This document shows positions 19,297 through 28,469 of a DNA stretch of 64,000 nucleotides, one piece after another; the stretch's first letter is position 1; each line of letters starts with the position of its first letter. Location: positions 62,001 through 126,000 of the forward strand of contig NZ_JAIEMO010000009.1 in the NCBI RefSeq assembly GCF_019752095.1, written 5' to 3'. Under the pieces are notes generated by a model. It was not told where the DNA came from. It made no database searches and saw only the letters and a list, made by a program, of their open reading frames with translations. Both the position numbers and the translations under genes were made by a program. This DNA comes from Nitrosomonas sp. GTDB lineage: Bacteria; Pseudomonadota; Gammaproteobacteria; Burkholderiales; Nitrosomonadaceae.

Positions 19297-21375
19297 TCAA
19301 AAATTAGCGACTAAATTAACACGAATTGAGCGGCTTTCTATCGGATGAAAATGTAAGTCACTCACGCCGGCGGCGGGCTCACCCGGAAGTCGCGAAGTAT
19401 AATAATAATCTATCGCATGCGCTTGTGTGTTGAGCAGATTAAATCCTTGTACGATTACGCGCACACTGTTACCGATCTTATAGCCAATTTGGCCATTGAG
19501 CGTAATGGTGTGATTGGACTGTACGCTGTTATCTTCGATCAAAGAACGTTTGCCGAAATAGCGAAACTGCATACTGCCAAATAAAGGGCCTATATTATCC
19601 ACCGCTACTGCTAATTTTCCTACGCCTCGTATTGCTCCAGGTATTTGGTTGCCACTTGGATCAGCATCGCTGAAACGTGCGCGCGCCAACGCGTAATCCA
19701 GATCAACCATCAACCAATCTGTCGGCATATAAAACAGTGAAACTTCAACTCCTTCCCGCTTACTCGGACGGCTGGCCTCAGTTGTTCCGGCATCACCCAC
19801 AAATAATAATTCCGAATCAAAATCCAGTCGAAACGCGGCAAAAGAAGCCTGCAAGCCTGGAACGATGGCGGTGCGAACTCCAAATTCATAACCCGTCGAG
19901 CGCACCAGAGGATTGACTCTGTTAATGGGATCTCCTGACTTTGGATCAACGGTAGAAGTCGCTCCACGTGCGTCATTGCTATGAAATCCGCTGCCATAGT
20001 TAAAATAGAGTTCGGTTTGCACCCAAGGTCCTAAAATTAGGCTGAGCTTGGGATTGGTCATGCTATCGTAACGGTTTCCCGAGTTAGCATTGATATTGCT
20101 ATTGACATCAAACCAGTAATAATCCGAGCGCACGCCGGCTACGCTGCGGAATTTTTCCAGCCACTGTATGCTGTTTTGATAATAAATTCCTATACTGTTC
20201 TGATTTATATGATCTTTGCGGGTAGTCGATAAGGTTTGGCGTTCTTTGGTACTGAGCAATCCATTGTCAATGACATCATTCTGAAATTGAACGCCCACCA
20301 TACTCTCGATCTCGATTCCACTAATATTGTTGGTCCAAAGATGATTTGCATTCATCGCCGATTGAAAGCGTTTATCAATCTGAGAGAATTGGTCTCCATT
20401 CACTGGGTCATCGAGAAAATAGGTGAAATTTGAGAATAATGCCAAATTACTATGCAGCGTATACAGATTCAACTGAGTGATGCCATAGCGACTGACATGC
20501 TGTAGTGCACTGGAGAGACTAAAGCGGTGAGATTCACCGCCAGAACTGGGATCAATGGCGCCCAGTCGTGGAACAAAACCGCTGGCTACACCTCTTTGCG
20601 GGATTTGATCGGTTGAGTTCCAGTTTCCACCATACCCCATTGCTGTTACGTTAAATTTAGTCGGGCCACTATCTTGGCTATAACGCAGTACCGCGTTAAA
20701 TTTCTTGAAATCCTCATGTTTAACCCATGGCCCATCTTTTGTCAGTAGCTCCACTGCATACAATACATTGCCCGCGCCTACTTCATGTGATTTTGCCAGC
20801 AATCCCCGCATAAAGCCCTGTTGTCCAAGTCCATAGCTGGCAATGCCCTTCGGTAATTTGTCAACGTAGCTCATACTGACAGCGCCCGCTGAGGAAAAAT
20901 CGCCTTGATTGGCGTAATAAGGGCCTTTTAAGTACAGTACATTGCCTGCCAATTCAGGAATGATAAAGTTAGTATCCGCCCAGCCTTGTCCGTGCCCATG
21001 CGAACGTTGATTGACCAGCATTCCATCTACTGAAATGCGTAAATCCGTGCCATGATCCAGATTAAAGCCGCGCAGAAAGTATTGGTTGGCTTTCCCCTCA
21101 CCGCTATGCTGGGTAACAATTAATCCCGGTACTGTTTCCAGTAATTCTCCCGGACGATAAACGGTGCGTGAATCAAGTTGTTGCTTGATTACCGTACCTT
21201 CATTGGCGGAGTTGGCCGTGCCGATTAGCTCTCGCGCATTGGCGCGGATAATCATTTCCTTAAGGGTTGGAACTCCCGCAGCGTTGACTATTAATGGTAT
21301 GCAACTAATTGATATAAAACTGCTACCTCCGATAAGCCACTGCAGTGTGATAGCCAGCTTAGTTTTTATTTTCAC
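19297..21375 (-). CDS. TonB-dependent outer-membrane receptor, probable metal importer
   Basis: The 692-residue product has a signal peptide (residues about 1-32) and a plug domain with RPGELLETVPGLIVTQHSGEGKANQYFLRGFNLDHGTD split over about 70-115. A HGHGQGW stretch at about 128-134 could contact metal. Many barrel strands follow, ending in a C-terminal Phe (SIRVNLVANF). The start is GTG with GGATAAAAAG upstream. Its gene lies directly upstream of nikR on the same strand and divergent from an ABC importer. This points to uptake of nickel, though zinc or another metal is possible. Substrate is inferred only. Confidence 0.88.
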   Translation of the reverse strand: MKIKTKLAITLQWLIGGSSFISISCIPLIVNAAGVPTLKEMIIRANARELIGTANSANEGTVIKQQLDSRTVYRPGELLETVPGLIVTQHSGEGKANQYFLRGFNLDHGTDLRISVDGMLVNQRSHGHGQGWADTNFIIPELAGNVLYLKGPYYANQGDFSSAGAVSMSYVDKLPKGIASYGLGQQGFMRGLLAKSHEVGAGNVLYAVELLTKDGPWVKHEDFKKFNAVLRYSQDSGPTKFNVTAMGYGGNWNSTDQIPQRGVASGFVPRLGAIDPSSGGESHRFSLSSALQHVSRYGITQLNLYTLHSNLALFSNFTYFLDDPVNGDQFSQIDKRFQSAMNANHLWTNNISGIEIESMVGVQFQNDVIDNGLLSTKERQTLSTTRKDHINQNSIGIYYQNSIQWLEKFRSVAGVRSDYYWFDVNSNINANSGNRYDSMTNPKLSLILGPWVQTELYFNYGSGFHSNDARGATSTVDPKSGDPINRVNPLVRSTGYEFGVRTAIVPGLQASFAAFRLDFDSELLFVGDAGTTEASRPSKREGVEVSLFYMPTDWLMVDLDYALARARFSDADPSGNQIPGAIRGVGKLAVAVDNIGPLFGSMQFRYFGKRSLIEDNSVQSNHTITLNGQIGYKIGNSVRVIVQGFNLLNTQAHAIDYYYTSRLPGEPAAGVSDLHFHPIESRSIRVNLVANF

Positions 21376-21427
21376 GTTCTTTTTATCCTAAAACTACGTG
21401 TCATTTTCTTAAAAGCCGCATGAACAC

Positions 21428-21472
21428 TCATAATAAATCAAAATGTATGATAAATTGTTTTTTTTTCATAAA
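21428..21472. promoter_or_regulatory. candidate NikR-like operator between the divergent receptor and ABC importer genes
   Basis: GTATGA at 21445-21450 and TCATAA at 21466-21471 are 15 bases apart. Another TCATAA lies at 21428-21433. The published E. coli NikR operator is GTATGA, 16 bases, TCATAC, so this is close but off by one in spacing and one base in sequence. It sits between the two divergent genes. Confidence 0.3.
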
Positions 21473-21503
21473 ATCTAGCGCATTAATTGGGAGAAATTTT
21501 GTT

Positions 21504-22472
21504 ATGAAACTAGCAACCTTAAGAATTGCAAAGTTTTTTTTATGTTTATTACCACTGTTCTTACAAAACCCTATACTCGCGGCAATTGCTGACAAGAAGA
21601 CTGAAATTGTTACAACTGTTTCACCGATCACGAATATTGTTCAGAATGTTGGCGGAAAGCACATTAAAGTAACCGGTATCGTGCCAGATGGAACCGATTC
21701 CCATACCTTTGAGCCCATCCCTTCGGATGTAAAAATATTACAAGCAGCCGACATGATTATCGTGAATGGCCTTGACCTGGAATTACCGACATTAAACTTA
21801 GCGAAAAAAGTAAAAAGACCTGAAACTCCGATTCTGCAATTGGGAAACCTCACTCTTAAAGAAGCGGACTGGCAGTATGATTTTAGTTTTCCACGTGAAC
21901 ACGGGCATCCTAATCCTCATTTATGGCTGAACATTGAGCTGGTCATGCGTTACGCAGAAATAATTAGAGACAATCTGATTATGCTTGATGCGGCGAATAA
22001 GGTGAGCTACCAGGAAAATACCGCAGCATATTTGGCTAAACTAAAGAAATTGGATCAGGCAATTTTCAAGTGTGTTGAGACAATTCCTGAAACAAATCGT
22101 AAGTTAGTCACGTATCATGATTCTTTTGCCTATTTCGCACCGCGTTATGGCATGGTAGTCATTGCAGCGGTACAACCCTCTGATTTCTCCGAGCCGGGTC
22201 CCCAGGAAGTCATCAGTATTATTAAACAAATTAGAGAAACCGGGGTGCCGGCAATATTTGGTTCAGAAGTGTTTCCCAGTAAAGTGATGAAGCAAATTGC
22301 CCGAGAAGCAAAGGCCCAATTTATTGATCAACTTGCGGATGATGAGCTTCCAGCCGCGCCTAATAATTCTTTCATCGGTATGATGGCCAGTAACATGGTC
22401 ACCATGACCAAAGCACTGGGCGGTAATTCAGCCTGTATGGCCAATATCGATGCCAGCAACATTGCATTCTGA
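21504..22472 (+). CDS. metal ABC transporter substrate-binding protein, cluster A-I (ZnuA/TroA type)
   Basis: The 322-residue periplasmic protein binds a divalent metal for the permease encoded downstream. It has a signal peptide (about 1-24, FFLCLLPLFLQNPILAA). Probable metal ligands are His in DGTDSHTFEP (about 61-70), His in GHPNPHLWLN (about 137-146), and His in TYHDSFAYFA (about 210-219), with an acidic residue in the C-terminal lobe. The long His-rich loop of ZnuA is absent. A frame open to 21420 exists, but GGGAG before 21504 and the signal peptide fix the start. Classical members carry Zn, Mn or Fe. Context here suggests nickel. Confidence 0.85.
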   Translation: MKLATLRIAKFFLCLLPLFLQNPILAAIADKKTEIVTTVSPITNIVQNVGGKHIKVTGIVPDGTDSHTFEPIPSDVKILQAADMIIVNGLDLELPTLNLAKKVKRPETPILQLGNLTLKEADWQYDFSFPREHGHPNPHLWLNIELVMRYAEIIRDNLIMLDAANKVSYQENTAAYLAKLKKLDQAIFKCVETIPETNRKLVTYHDSFAYFAPRYGMVVIAAVQPSDFSEPGPQEVISIIKQIRETGVPAIFGSEVFPSKVMKQIAREAKAQFIDQLADDELPAAPNNSFIGMMASNMVTMTKALGGNSACMANIDASNIAF

Positions 22473-23268
22473 TTCACCTTTAGTTCCTGCGGTAAAGCTA
22501 ACCGGCGTCACCGCGCGTTATGAACAAAACGTGGTATTTGACGATCTTTGTCTGGAAATTGCTGCGGGTCAGTTTGCCGGAATTGTCGGTCCCACGGCTT
22601 GCGGTAAGTCGACGTTGCTGAAAATTGTTTTAGGAATCCACGCGGTTAGTGCGGGTCAGGTGGAACTCTACAACTATCCAGTCAACAAGGTGAGGCCAGG
22701 CACGATTGGTTATGTACCGCAGCTTGGCAGTGTCGACTGGAATTTTCCGGTAACGGTTGAAGAAGTAATTTCCATGGGACTTTATACCAATGGACGTATA
22801 TGGCCTTGGCTCAGTAAACAGGAGCGCACTTGCATTCAAGATCTTGCGCATCGATTAGGCGTTGATGATTGTCTGAAAAGCCACATTAGCGATATATCAG
22901 GCGGTCAACGGCAACGCACGTTTCTGGCGCGCGCCTTGATCAACAATCCCAAGCTTCTGATACTCGATGAGCCGACTTCTGGCGTTGATATCAAGACTCA
23001 GCATGAGGTATTGCATTTGCTGAGTGATATCAATAGAGGAGGCATCACCATATTATTAACCACGCATGATTTAAATGCGGTGGCTTCTCATTTGCCCTGG
23101 GTGATTTGTTTTAATCGCGGTGTTATTGCCCAAGGTCGACCGAATACTATCTTTACCAATGAAATCCTGACTAAAACATATGGAGGTGATATTGTCATTG
23201 TTAAATCCGAAGGACATCTCCTGATTGCTAACAGTACCCCTCTCAAATTTATTGATGAGACCCCCTGA
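22450..23268 (+). CDS. metal ABC transporter ATP-binding protein (ZnuC-like)
   Basis: The 272-residue ATPase has Walker A GPTACGKST (residues about 47-55), the Q-loop in GYVPQLGSVDWNFPVTV, the signature ISGGQRQR (about 150-157), Walker B LLILDEPTSG (about 172-181) and the switch His in LLTTHDL. The Walker A reads TAC where most relatives have NGA, but the essential Gly-Lys-Ser-Thr is intact. It overlaps the binding-protein gene by 23 bases and the permease gene by one, so the three subunits are made together. Confidence 0.9.
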   Translation: MPATLHSDSPLVPAVKLTGVTARYEQNVVFDDLCLEIAAGQFAGIVGPTACGKSTLLKIVLGIHAVSAGQVELYNYPVNKVRPGTIGYVPQLGSVDWNFPVTVEEVISMGLYTNGRIWPWLSKQERTCIQDLAHRLGVDDCLKSHISDISGGQRQRTFLARALINNPKLLILDEPTSGVDIKTQHEVLHLLSDINRGGITILLTTHDLNAVASHLPWVICFNRGVIAQGRPNTIFTNEILTKTYGGDIVIVKSEGHLLIANSTPLKFIDETP

Positions 23269-24101
23269 TGGAGTTTCTACTTGAACCGATCGAATATGAG
23301 TTTTTTCGTCATGCTTTACTTGCAGCGTTGATGGTAGGTGCGTCCGGCGGTTTAATCGGAGTATATGTAGTGCTGCGCGGCATGAGTTATGTTGGCCACG
23401 GATTGTCTCATGCGGCAATTGGCGGCGCAGTGATCGGCATTACACTGAATTTGAATTTTTATGCGGGCGCATGCGCGATGGGATTACTCGCCGCATTCAT
23501 CATCAACAAAATTACTAAAAATAACAAAATCAAACTGGATGCGGCTATCGGGATTGTAACCACGGCTATGTTCGCCTTGGGTGTGGCCATTGTCAGCAAG
23601 ATGCGTAATTTTAAACAAAACTTCGAAGCTGCCTTATTTGGCAATATTCTTGGAATCACCGAGCAAGATCTGATGATCATCGGATTGGTCGCTCTCTTTA
23701 CACTGATTACCATGTTCATCACATACCGTACCTTACTTTTCTCAACGTTCGATAATGAAGCGGCGCGCGTATTCGGTATTAAAACTGACTCTGTGCAATT
23801 GCTGTTTTCATTATTGCTCACATTCTCGGTCATTGCATCCCTGAATGTCATTGGCGTCACGATGGTCGCCGCCACGCTCATTGCCCCAGCCATGACTGCG
23901 AGAATGCTGACGGATCGTTTTAGCCGCATGATTATTTATTCAACTATCATCGGTGCGGTGACTGGTGTAATTGGTATGTACTTAAGTTACATTTTTAATG
24001 TCGCTTCGGGTACAACCATAGTGTTGTTTAGCGTATTGGTGTTTGCCTTATCAATGCTGGTGAGACCCTTACGAAACCTCTATCGATCACGACAATATTG
24101 A
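23268..24101 (+). CDS. metal ABC transporter permease (ZnuB-like)
   Basis: The 277-residue protein has seven to nine membrane helices. The conserved start LRGMSYVGHGLSHAAIGGAV (split, about 36-56) and DNEAARVFGIKTD (about 161-173) match the ABC-3 permease family that forms a homodimeric pore for divalent metals. Its ATG shares the A of the TGA stop of the ATPase gene. It completes the importer that faces the TonB-dependent receptor and nikR. Confidence 0.92.
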   Translation: MEFLLEPIEYEFFRHALLAALMVGASGGLIGVYVVLRGMSYVGHGLSHAAIGGAVIGITLNLNFYAGACAMGLLAAFIINKITKNNKIKLDAAIGIVTTAMFALGVAIVSKMRNFKQNFEAALFGNILGITEQDLMIIGLVALFTLITMFITYRTLLFSTFDNEAARVFGIKTDSVQLLFSLLLTFSVIASLNVIGVTMVAATLIAPAMTARMLTDRFSRMIIYSTIIGAVTGVIGMYLSYIFNVASGTTIVLFSVLVFALSMLVRPLRNLYRSRQY

Positions 24102-24188
24102 ATTGGCGCAGATAGTCAGTTTTTAGTCAGCTGCAAAATCCGAGATAATTCAGGCTGTGGAACGAGAGCTGTCCATCGGAATCTGTAG

Positions 24189-24887
24189 TTACCAAGGCAC
24201 TATCTGCCCGTCAAAGGCGTAAAACTTTCCGGAATCTTCGAATGTTAAGTTGCTGATCACGCGACGCATGCCAGTGACGCTTTGCTCGGTTGAGATCAAT
24301 CCATTCGGCCCACCCATGTCTGTTTTGACCCAACCGGGGTGCAATAGCACCGTAGTGATTTGTTGGGGACTCAAATCTATCGACAAGCTTTTCATCACGA
24401 TATTGACACCTGCTTTACTGGAACGGTAGATGTAACTGCCACCGCCTCGGTTATCTGCAATACTGCCCATTTTGCTGGTAATGGTGACAATGGTTTTTAG
24501 ATTGCTACGGGCAATAGGCCGCAGAAACGCTTCAGCCATTTTCAGCGGTGCCATGGTGTTAATTGCAAAAGTATGCGCCCACGCCTCGTAATCCGTCATG
24601 CCGAAAGCATCGCCCGATTTTGGCGGATAAACGCCGGCGTTATTGATTAATAAATCAATGGTCTCACCGGATAACGTTTGCGCCAGCTGTTCAATCTGCG
24701 AATAATTGGCAACATCCAGCGAAAAAATGCTGATTCGGTCTGGATGTTGCGCAACTAAACGGTTCAAAGCATCGGCAGACGTCGGATTGCGGCAGCAAGC
24801 AATGACACGCCAATCATCCAAAGCGTATTGGCGCACAAATTCCAATCCAATGCCACGGTTAGCGCCTGTGATGAGTACTGTTTTCAT
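24189..24887 (-). CDS. short-chain dehydrogenase/reductase
   Basis: The 232-residue protein has the NAD(P)-binding TGANRGIGLEF (residues about 7-17), the structural NNAG (about 83-86), and the catalytic Ser, Tyr and Lys in ITSKMGS and YRSSKAG (about 156-162). It resembles the CsgA/sniffer-like C-factor subgroup, whose substrates are mostly unknown. Its start region ends near 24887 and the converging permease gene ends 87 bases beyond its stop. No operon partner is evident. Confidence 0.9.
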   Translation of the reverse strand: MKTVLITGANRGIGLEFVRQYALDDWRVIACCRNPTSADALNRLVAQHPDRISIFSLDVANYSQIEQLAQTLSGETIDLLINNAGVYPPKSGDAFGMTDYEAWAHTFAINTMAPLKMAEAFLRPIARSNLKTIVTITSKMGSIADNRGGGSYIYRSSKAGVNIVMKSLSIDLSPQQITTVLLHPGWVKTDMGGPNGLISTEQSVTGMRRVISNLTFEDSGKFYAFDGQIVPW

Positions 24888-24967
24888 AGTATCTTGCCTG
24901 GAAATGAGAAGTTTTACGTTTCAATGATACCGCGATTCAACAAAAATAGACTTAATACATTAGGAAA

Positions 24968-25744
24968 TTACATTAAGAAAAAACCTAAAGACATGATAAA
25001 GCCGACAGCCACGATAAAGACTTGCAATACCTGTTTAGAAAAACGGTATGCGAAAGCCGCGCCTGCATAGCCTCCGACAATCGCAGCGGCGCCCATGATC
25101 AGCAGTTGTTCACTCGCTATGACGCCACCAATGGCATAGATTACAACTGCAATAAATGTAATTAGAGACGAGACGAGGTTCTTTAATCCATTCATCCCGT
25201 GTAAATTCGTTTGGCCCATTAGTCCAAGTACAGCGAGTAAGATTATACCCAGACCACCATTGAAATAACCGCCATAGACGCACACGGAAAACAGGCAAAA
25301 AATCGCTATTGTCTTTCGGTTGCAATATCCTGAGCGGGTAATAAGCGGTTTTTTTGATGAAAGAACTCCACTGTCAAGCAAACGAGGGCCGATGAAAAAC
25401 ATGATCGTGGCGAACAGGATTAACCAGGGTATCAAGATCGAGAATACCTGCTCATTGGTATGCAGCAGAATGCTCGCACCTATGCAACCACCGAGAATAG
25501 TAATCAACACAAGAGTCGCGAAATTTAAGCCGGTAGGCAATTCAATCTCACGCCTGAACCGCCAGGTGCTGGCAATATATCCCGGTAGCAGTGCTGCGGT
25601 GCCGGTTGCATTTGCTGATACCGGCGGCACTCCTACCAAAATCAGAGCCGGAAGCGTGATAAAGCTGCCGCCTCCGGCCACAGCGTTGAGCATTCCACCA
25701 AGGATTCCGGCCGCAATCATTATGACCCATTGAGTTATTTCCAA
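24968..25744 (-). CDS. TSUP family membrane permease (TauE/SafE-like)
   Basis: The 258-residue protein has about eight membrane helices in two halves. Each half bears a TSUP-type motif: GGMLNAVAGGGSFITLPAL near the N-terminus, and FNGGLGIILLAVLGLMG near the middle. TSUP members move sulfite, sulfoacetate or other organosulfur anions. The substrate here cannot be read from sequence. It is on the minus strand just upstream of the SDR gene and may be cotranscribed with it (gap 80 bases). Confidence 0.88.
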   Translation of the reverse strand: MEITQWVIMIAAGILGGMLNAVAGGGSFITLPALILVGVPPVSANATGTAALLPGYIASTWRFRREIELPTGLNFATLVLITILGGCIGASILLHTNEQVFSILIPWLILFATIMFFIGPRLLDSGVLSSKKPLITRSGYCNRKTIAIFCLFSVCVYGGYFNGGLGIILLAVLGLMGQTNLHGMNGLKNLVSSLITFIAVVIYAIGGVIASEQLLIMGAAAIVGGYAGAAFAYRFSKQVLQVFIVAVGFIMSLGFFLM

Positions 25745-25846
25745 AATTTTAATTCCACATAATTACAGGAAGCGCTTGCTTCGCCCGATATTTAAGTTAT
25801 TAAATATCAATGAATTAAAGAATGGCGCATTAATTTGTGAAAATTA

Positions 25847-26374
25847 TTATTTTATTTGGACTTCGACAACCCTGGATCCGCCTATAATGCGTCGGATTTC
25901 CGCCAGCTCTTCGGATGTTATCGGCTTGTCGGGTTGAGATGCTGCTCTTTTCTGAATGGCTCTAAATTCTTCAACTAGCTCAGGGCTATCCATGAAGAAA
26001 ACAACCACTAATGGCAATGAGTTCTTCAGATTCTCAATTTTGTGAGCTACTCCTGCGGGCACGAAAATAACATCGCCCGCACTAATTTCTTTGATAGTAG
26101 TACCGAGCGTTGCTAAACCATTCCCAGAAACGACATAAAATAATTCATCTCCCTGGTCATGGATATGCAACCCGGTGGTACTCCCCTTCTGGAAAGTCTG
26201 CTCCACTAAGATTGAGTTGGATGTTCCAGTTGATGGAGATGCTTTAATGACCATTCCATTCATTACTGCTTCGCCTTCACCTGCTTTTAAGACAAATCCA
26301 TCAGAACCGTATACCGTGTTGAAGAAAAAGGTAAATAAAAGAGTAAGAAGACATATAGTGATGATCTTTCTCAT
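25847..26374 (-). CDS. secreted cupin-domain protein
   Basis: The 175-residue product begins with a signal peptide (residues about 1-23, ICLLTLLFTFFFNTVYG). It contains one cupin barrel whose metal-site pattern is G(X)HxHxxxxE: GLHIHDQGDELFYVVSG at about 70-86, and a later His in VPAGVAHKIENL. The C-terminal 45 residues are helical and charged. The start at 26374 is preceded by GGGGGAC. An upstream in-frame start at 26410 is less likely. Periplasmic single-domain cupins vary in function, so none is assigned. Confidence 0.82.
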   Translation of the reverse strand: MRKIITICLLTLLFTFFFNTVYGSDGFVLKAGEGEAVMNGMVIKASPSTGTSNSILVEQTFQKGSTTGLHIHDQGDELFYVVSGNGLATLGTTIKEISAGDVIFVPAGVAHKIENLKNSLPLVVVFFMDSPELVEEFRAIQKRAASQPDKPITSEELAEIRRIIGGSRVVEVQIK

Positions 26375-26522
26375 TCGTGTCCCCCAGAATTTATGACTAT
26401 TAAAAACCAAAAAGTGATAAGTCTTGCAATGTAATGCTTGTCATTTCTTATAAAGCTAAGGGGCGACGCCATTAGTCGGTTGTTTTTGATTATATGGGTT
26501 GTGAGATAATGATTCATGGCAG

Positions 26523-27854
26523 TTAATGGTCATGATTTTCATCACTGGATAAATCTCTCGAATTCTTCGAAGATGTATCTGTCTTTACAAATGCAGCAGC
26601 ATGACGTACGACCGCTAAATCTTGTGCCAGGTTTAGCGCGAGTCGTGCACGTTCCAGCGCCAGCCGTGCGTGATGCTTGGCGGCTTCCTTCATCGGCGCA
26701 TCGCCAATCAAAGCCAGAGATTGAAGCGCCTTTTGCAGCCGAACCATTACTTCCACCGTGCCGGCGCCGTCACGAGCGATTCCAGTGAAGGCGTCATCGA
26801 ACATGTCTCGCACCAAGATCTCAGGCACTTCCACGCGGTCATATTTTGGGATATGTTCGTCTGCTGCCTCAGCCTTTGCAGGCTCATTCCATAGAACAAA
26901 AAGCCGCACTAACGTTCCAATAATATTGATAGCCGTGCCGGGATCGTTAACCGCGGGCGACAGCGCGCGACAGGCAATCTCCGACAAGACCACGAGGCCA
27001 AATCTTGGATCATCGTCGAAAATTCGATCATTCCCGATTTGAAACGATTGAATAATTTGTTCGCGGTCACTCTCTGCTATTTCTCCTGAGCGGGAGCTGA
27101 TGCAAGCCAATTCCCGCCCGGGTGCGGCAAATGTGCCTGGTAAGGCCGCGATCATGACTCGGCCATCAGTTTTTTCCGCCCATGCTTGCAGTGCTGCAAG
27201 GTCAATATGCTGGACGTAACCTACACTGGGCGCGAATACCGCCCATCCATGAGCTTGTGGCAGCACCGGTACACCATGGAGGGTTGGTGCATCCTTGCGA
27301 CGCATCAAAGCCTGGGTGGTTGCTTGCTCAACCTTGGTGATGGTTGTTCCAATGCGGCCAAGGCGGGCGATGCTGTCCACCCAGCGCACAAACGTTATGA
27401 TTACAACGCCGAACGCAATGGCCGTAAGAACGAAGAGCGTAAAATGTCCCGCTGCTTTGAAATAACCATTCTTCAGCGCTGTCAATGCCACGATACTGTA
27501 TATAAATGCGCCAATGAACGTCGATAGCGCGTTCTGTGACTTATCATCGCCGATAATTAGCGAGAACGACCGCGGTGTTGCTGTGCTGCTTGCGGAGGCA
27601 TAGGCCGATACCATGGATGACACTGCAAAGGTGGCAATGACCAGCATGCTGGCAGCCATGATGGAGAGCATGGTTTCAACAGGCTCGGGTTTAATGGCTG
27701 GAAGAATTGCCCCTAGTTCAGTGCCGTCTGCGAGTTTAGCCGCGAGCGCCGCAGCGATCGACAGCAGGCAAGCCGCCAATGGCCTTACCCAAAGCCGTTC
27801 GTTCAGCCGATTGATAAAAAACCTAAGTCTCTGTGTTGAAATGAAAGATGGCAT
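26523..27854 (-). CDS. DUF2254 family membrane protein
   Basis: The 443-residue protein has four membrane helices in its first 175 residues, including the conserved stretch ATFAVSSMVSAYASASSTATPR (split, about 82-103). A long soluble region then has a family-typical SPAVNDPGTA (about 305-314). The function of DUF2254 is unknown. GGGAGCAC before 27854 supports that start over the longer frame. A 16-bp palindrome and a TATAAT lie upstream on this strand. Confidence 0.85.
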   Translation of the reverse strand: MPSFISTQRLRFFINRLNERLWVRPLAACLLSIAAALAAKLADGTELGAILPAIKPEPVETMLSIMAASMLVIATFAVSSMVSAYASASSTATPRSFSLIIGDDKSQNALSTFIGAFIYSIVALTALKNGYFKAAGHFTLFVLTAIAFGVVIITFVRWVDSIARLGRIGTTITKVEQATTQALMRRKDAPTLHGVPVLPQAHGWAVFAPSVGYVQHIDLAALQAWAEKTDGRVMIAALPGTFAAPGRELACISSRSGEIAESDREQIIQSFQIGNDRIFDDDPRFGLVVLSEIACRALSPAVNDPGTAINIIGTLVRLFVLWNEPAKAEAADEHIPKYDRVEVPEILVRDMFDDAFTGIARDGAGTVEVMVRLQKALQSLALIGDAPMKEAAKHHARLALERARLALNLAQDLAVVRHAAAFVKTDTSSKNSRDLSSDENHDH

Positions 27855-28469
27855 TTTGTGCTCCCTGACGCCGCCACACAATGTTGTAGATAAGCCTGAT
27901 TATTGCTTGGTTTGTATTTGTATACAAATAGAATGCATTATAACGCCGATAGCCTTGGATCTTTGAAAGTTGGTTGTTACTGTGAAATACAATCGAAAAT
28001 TTCAATATAAAGACTTCAGCGTTCTCTGTGTTTTCAAGATAGTGGCGGTGGTTGGTTGTAATTGTGAATAACATCAAATCTTGCCTTGGCCGCGTGTCAT
28101 ACGATGAGGAAATCAAGACGTATAAAGTGTAAGGCCAGACCCAAAGATTGAGTAATGGCAGTTGGAATCATTGAGGTGATTACATTCGGCAAGACCAGAT
28201 AGTCACTACTTTGAATAAATCTCCGATAATCTAGCCAAATAAAATGAGAGGGCAGTACAATCATAATCTTCATATCTGTATATCGTTTCATTTAGGATGA
28301 TATATAGTTAGTTGTGGCAGCTTGCAAACATAACAGTTAGCATAAAGGCAGCAATTCCAGTATTTTTGTGCCGTTTAAAAATTAACTTCGCAATACCAAA
28401 AAAAACAGATAATTCCCCCAATTAAGATCAATCCGTCGTTGGCAGCCGCTAAAAACATCAAGAAGAAAA
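27855..28469. other. 615-bp intergenic region with a palindrome and repeat-like debris
   Basis: No convincing gene is present, and the short minus-strand frames here have no family signal. At 27915-27930 there is a perfect palindrome. Near 28124-28145 the string GTAAGGCCAGACCC resembles the sequence found beside degenerate mobile elements in related genomes (recollection, not checked). Confidence 0.45.
27915..27942 (-). promoter_or_regulatory. candidate promoter and operator of the DUF2254 gene
   Basis: TATTTGTATACAAATA (27915-27930) is a perfect 16-bp palindrome. Seven bases upstream on the minus strand is TATAAT (27942-27937). The palindrome would overlap the transcription start, a typical repressor position. 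No clear -35 is visible. Confidence 0.4.

Noticed and set aside
28097..28291. 64-codon minus-strand frame in the gap before the OsmC-YcaO gene
   Set aside because: No ribosome site or family pattern. It overlaps repeat-like debris.
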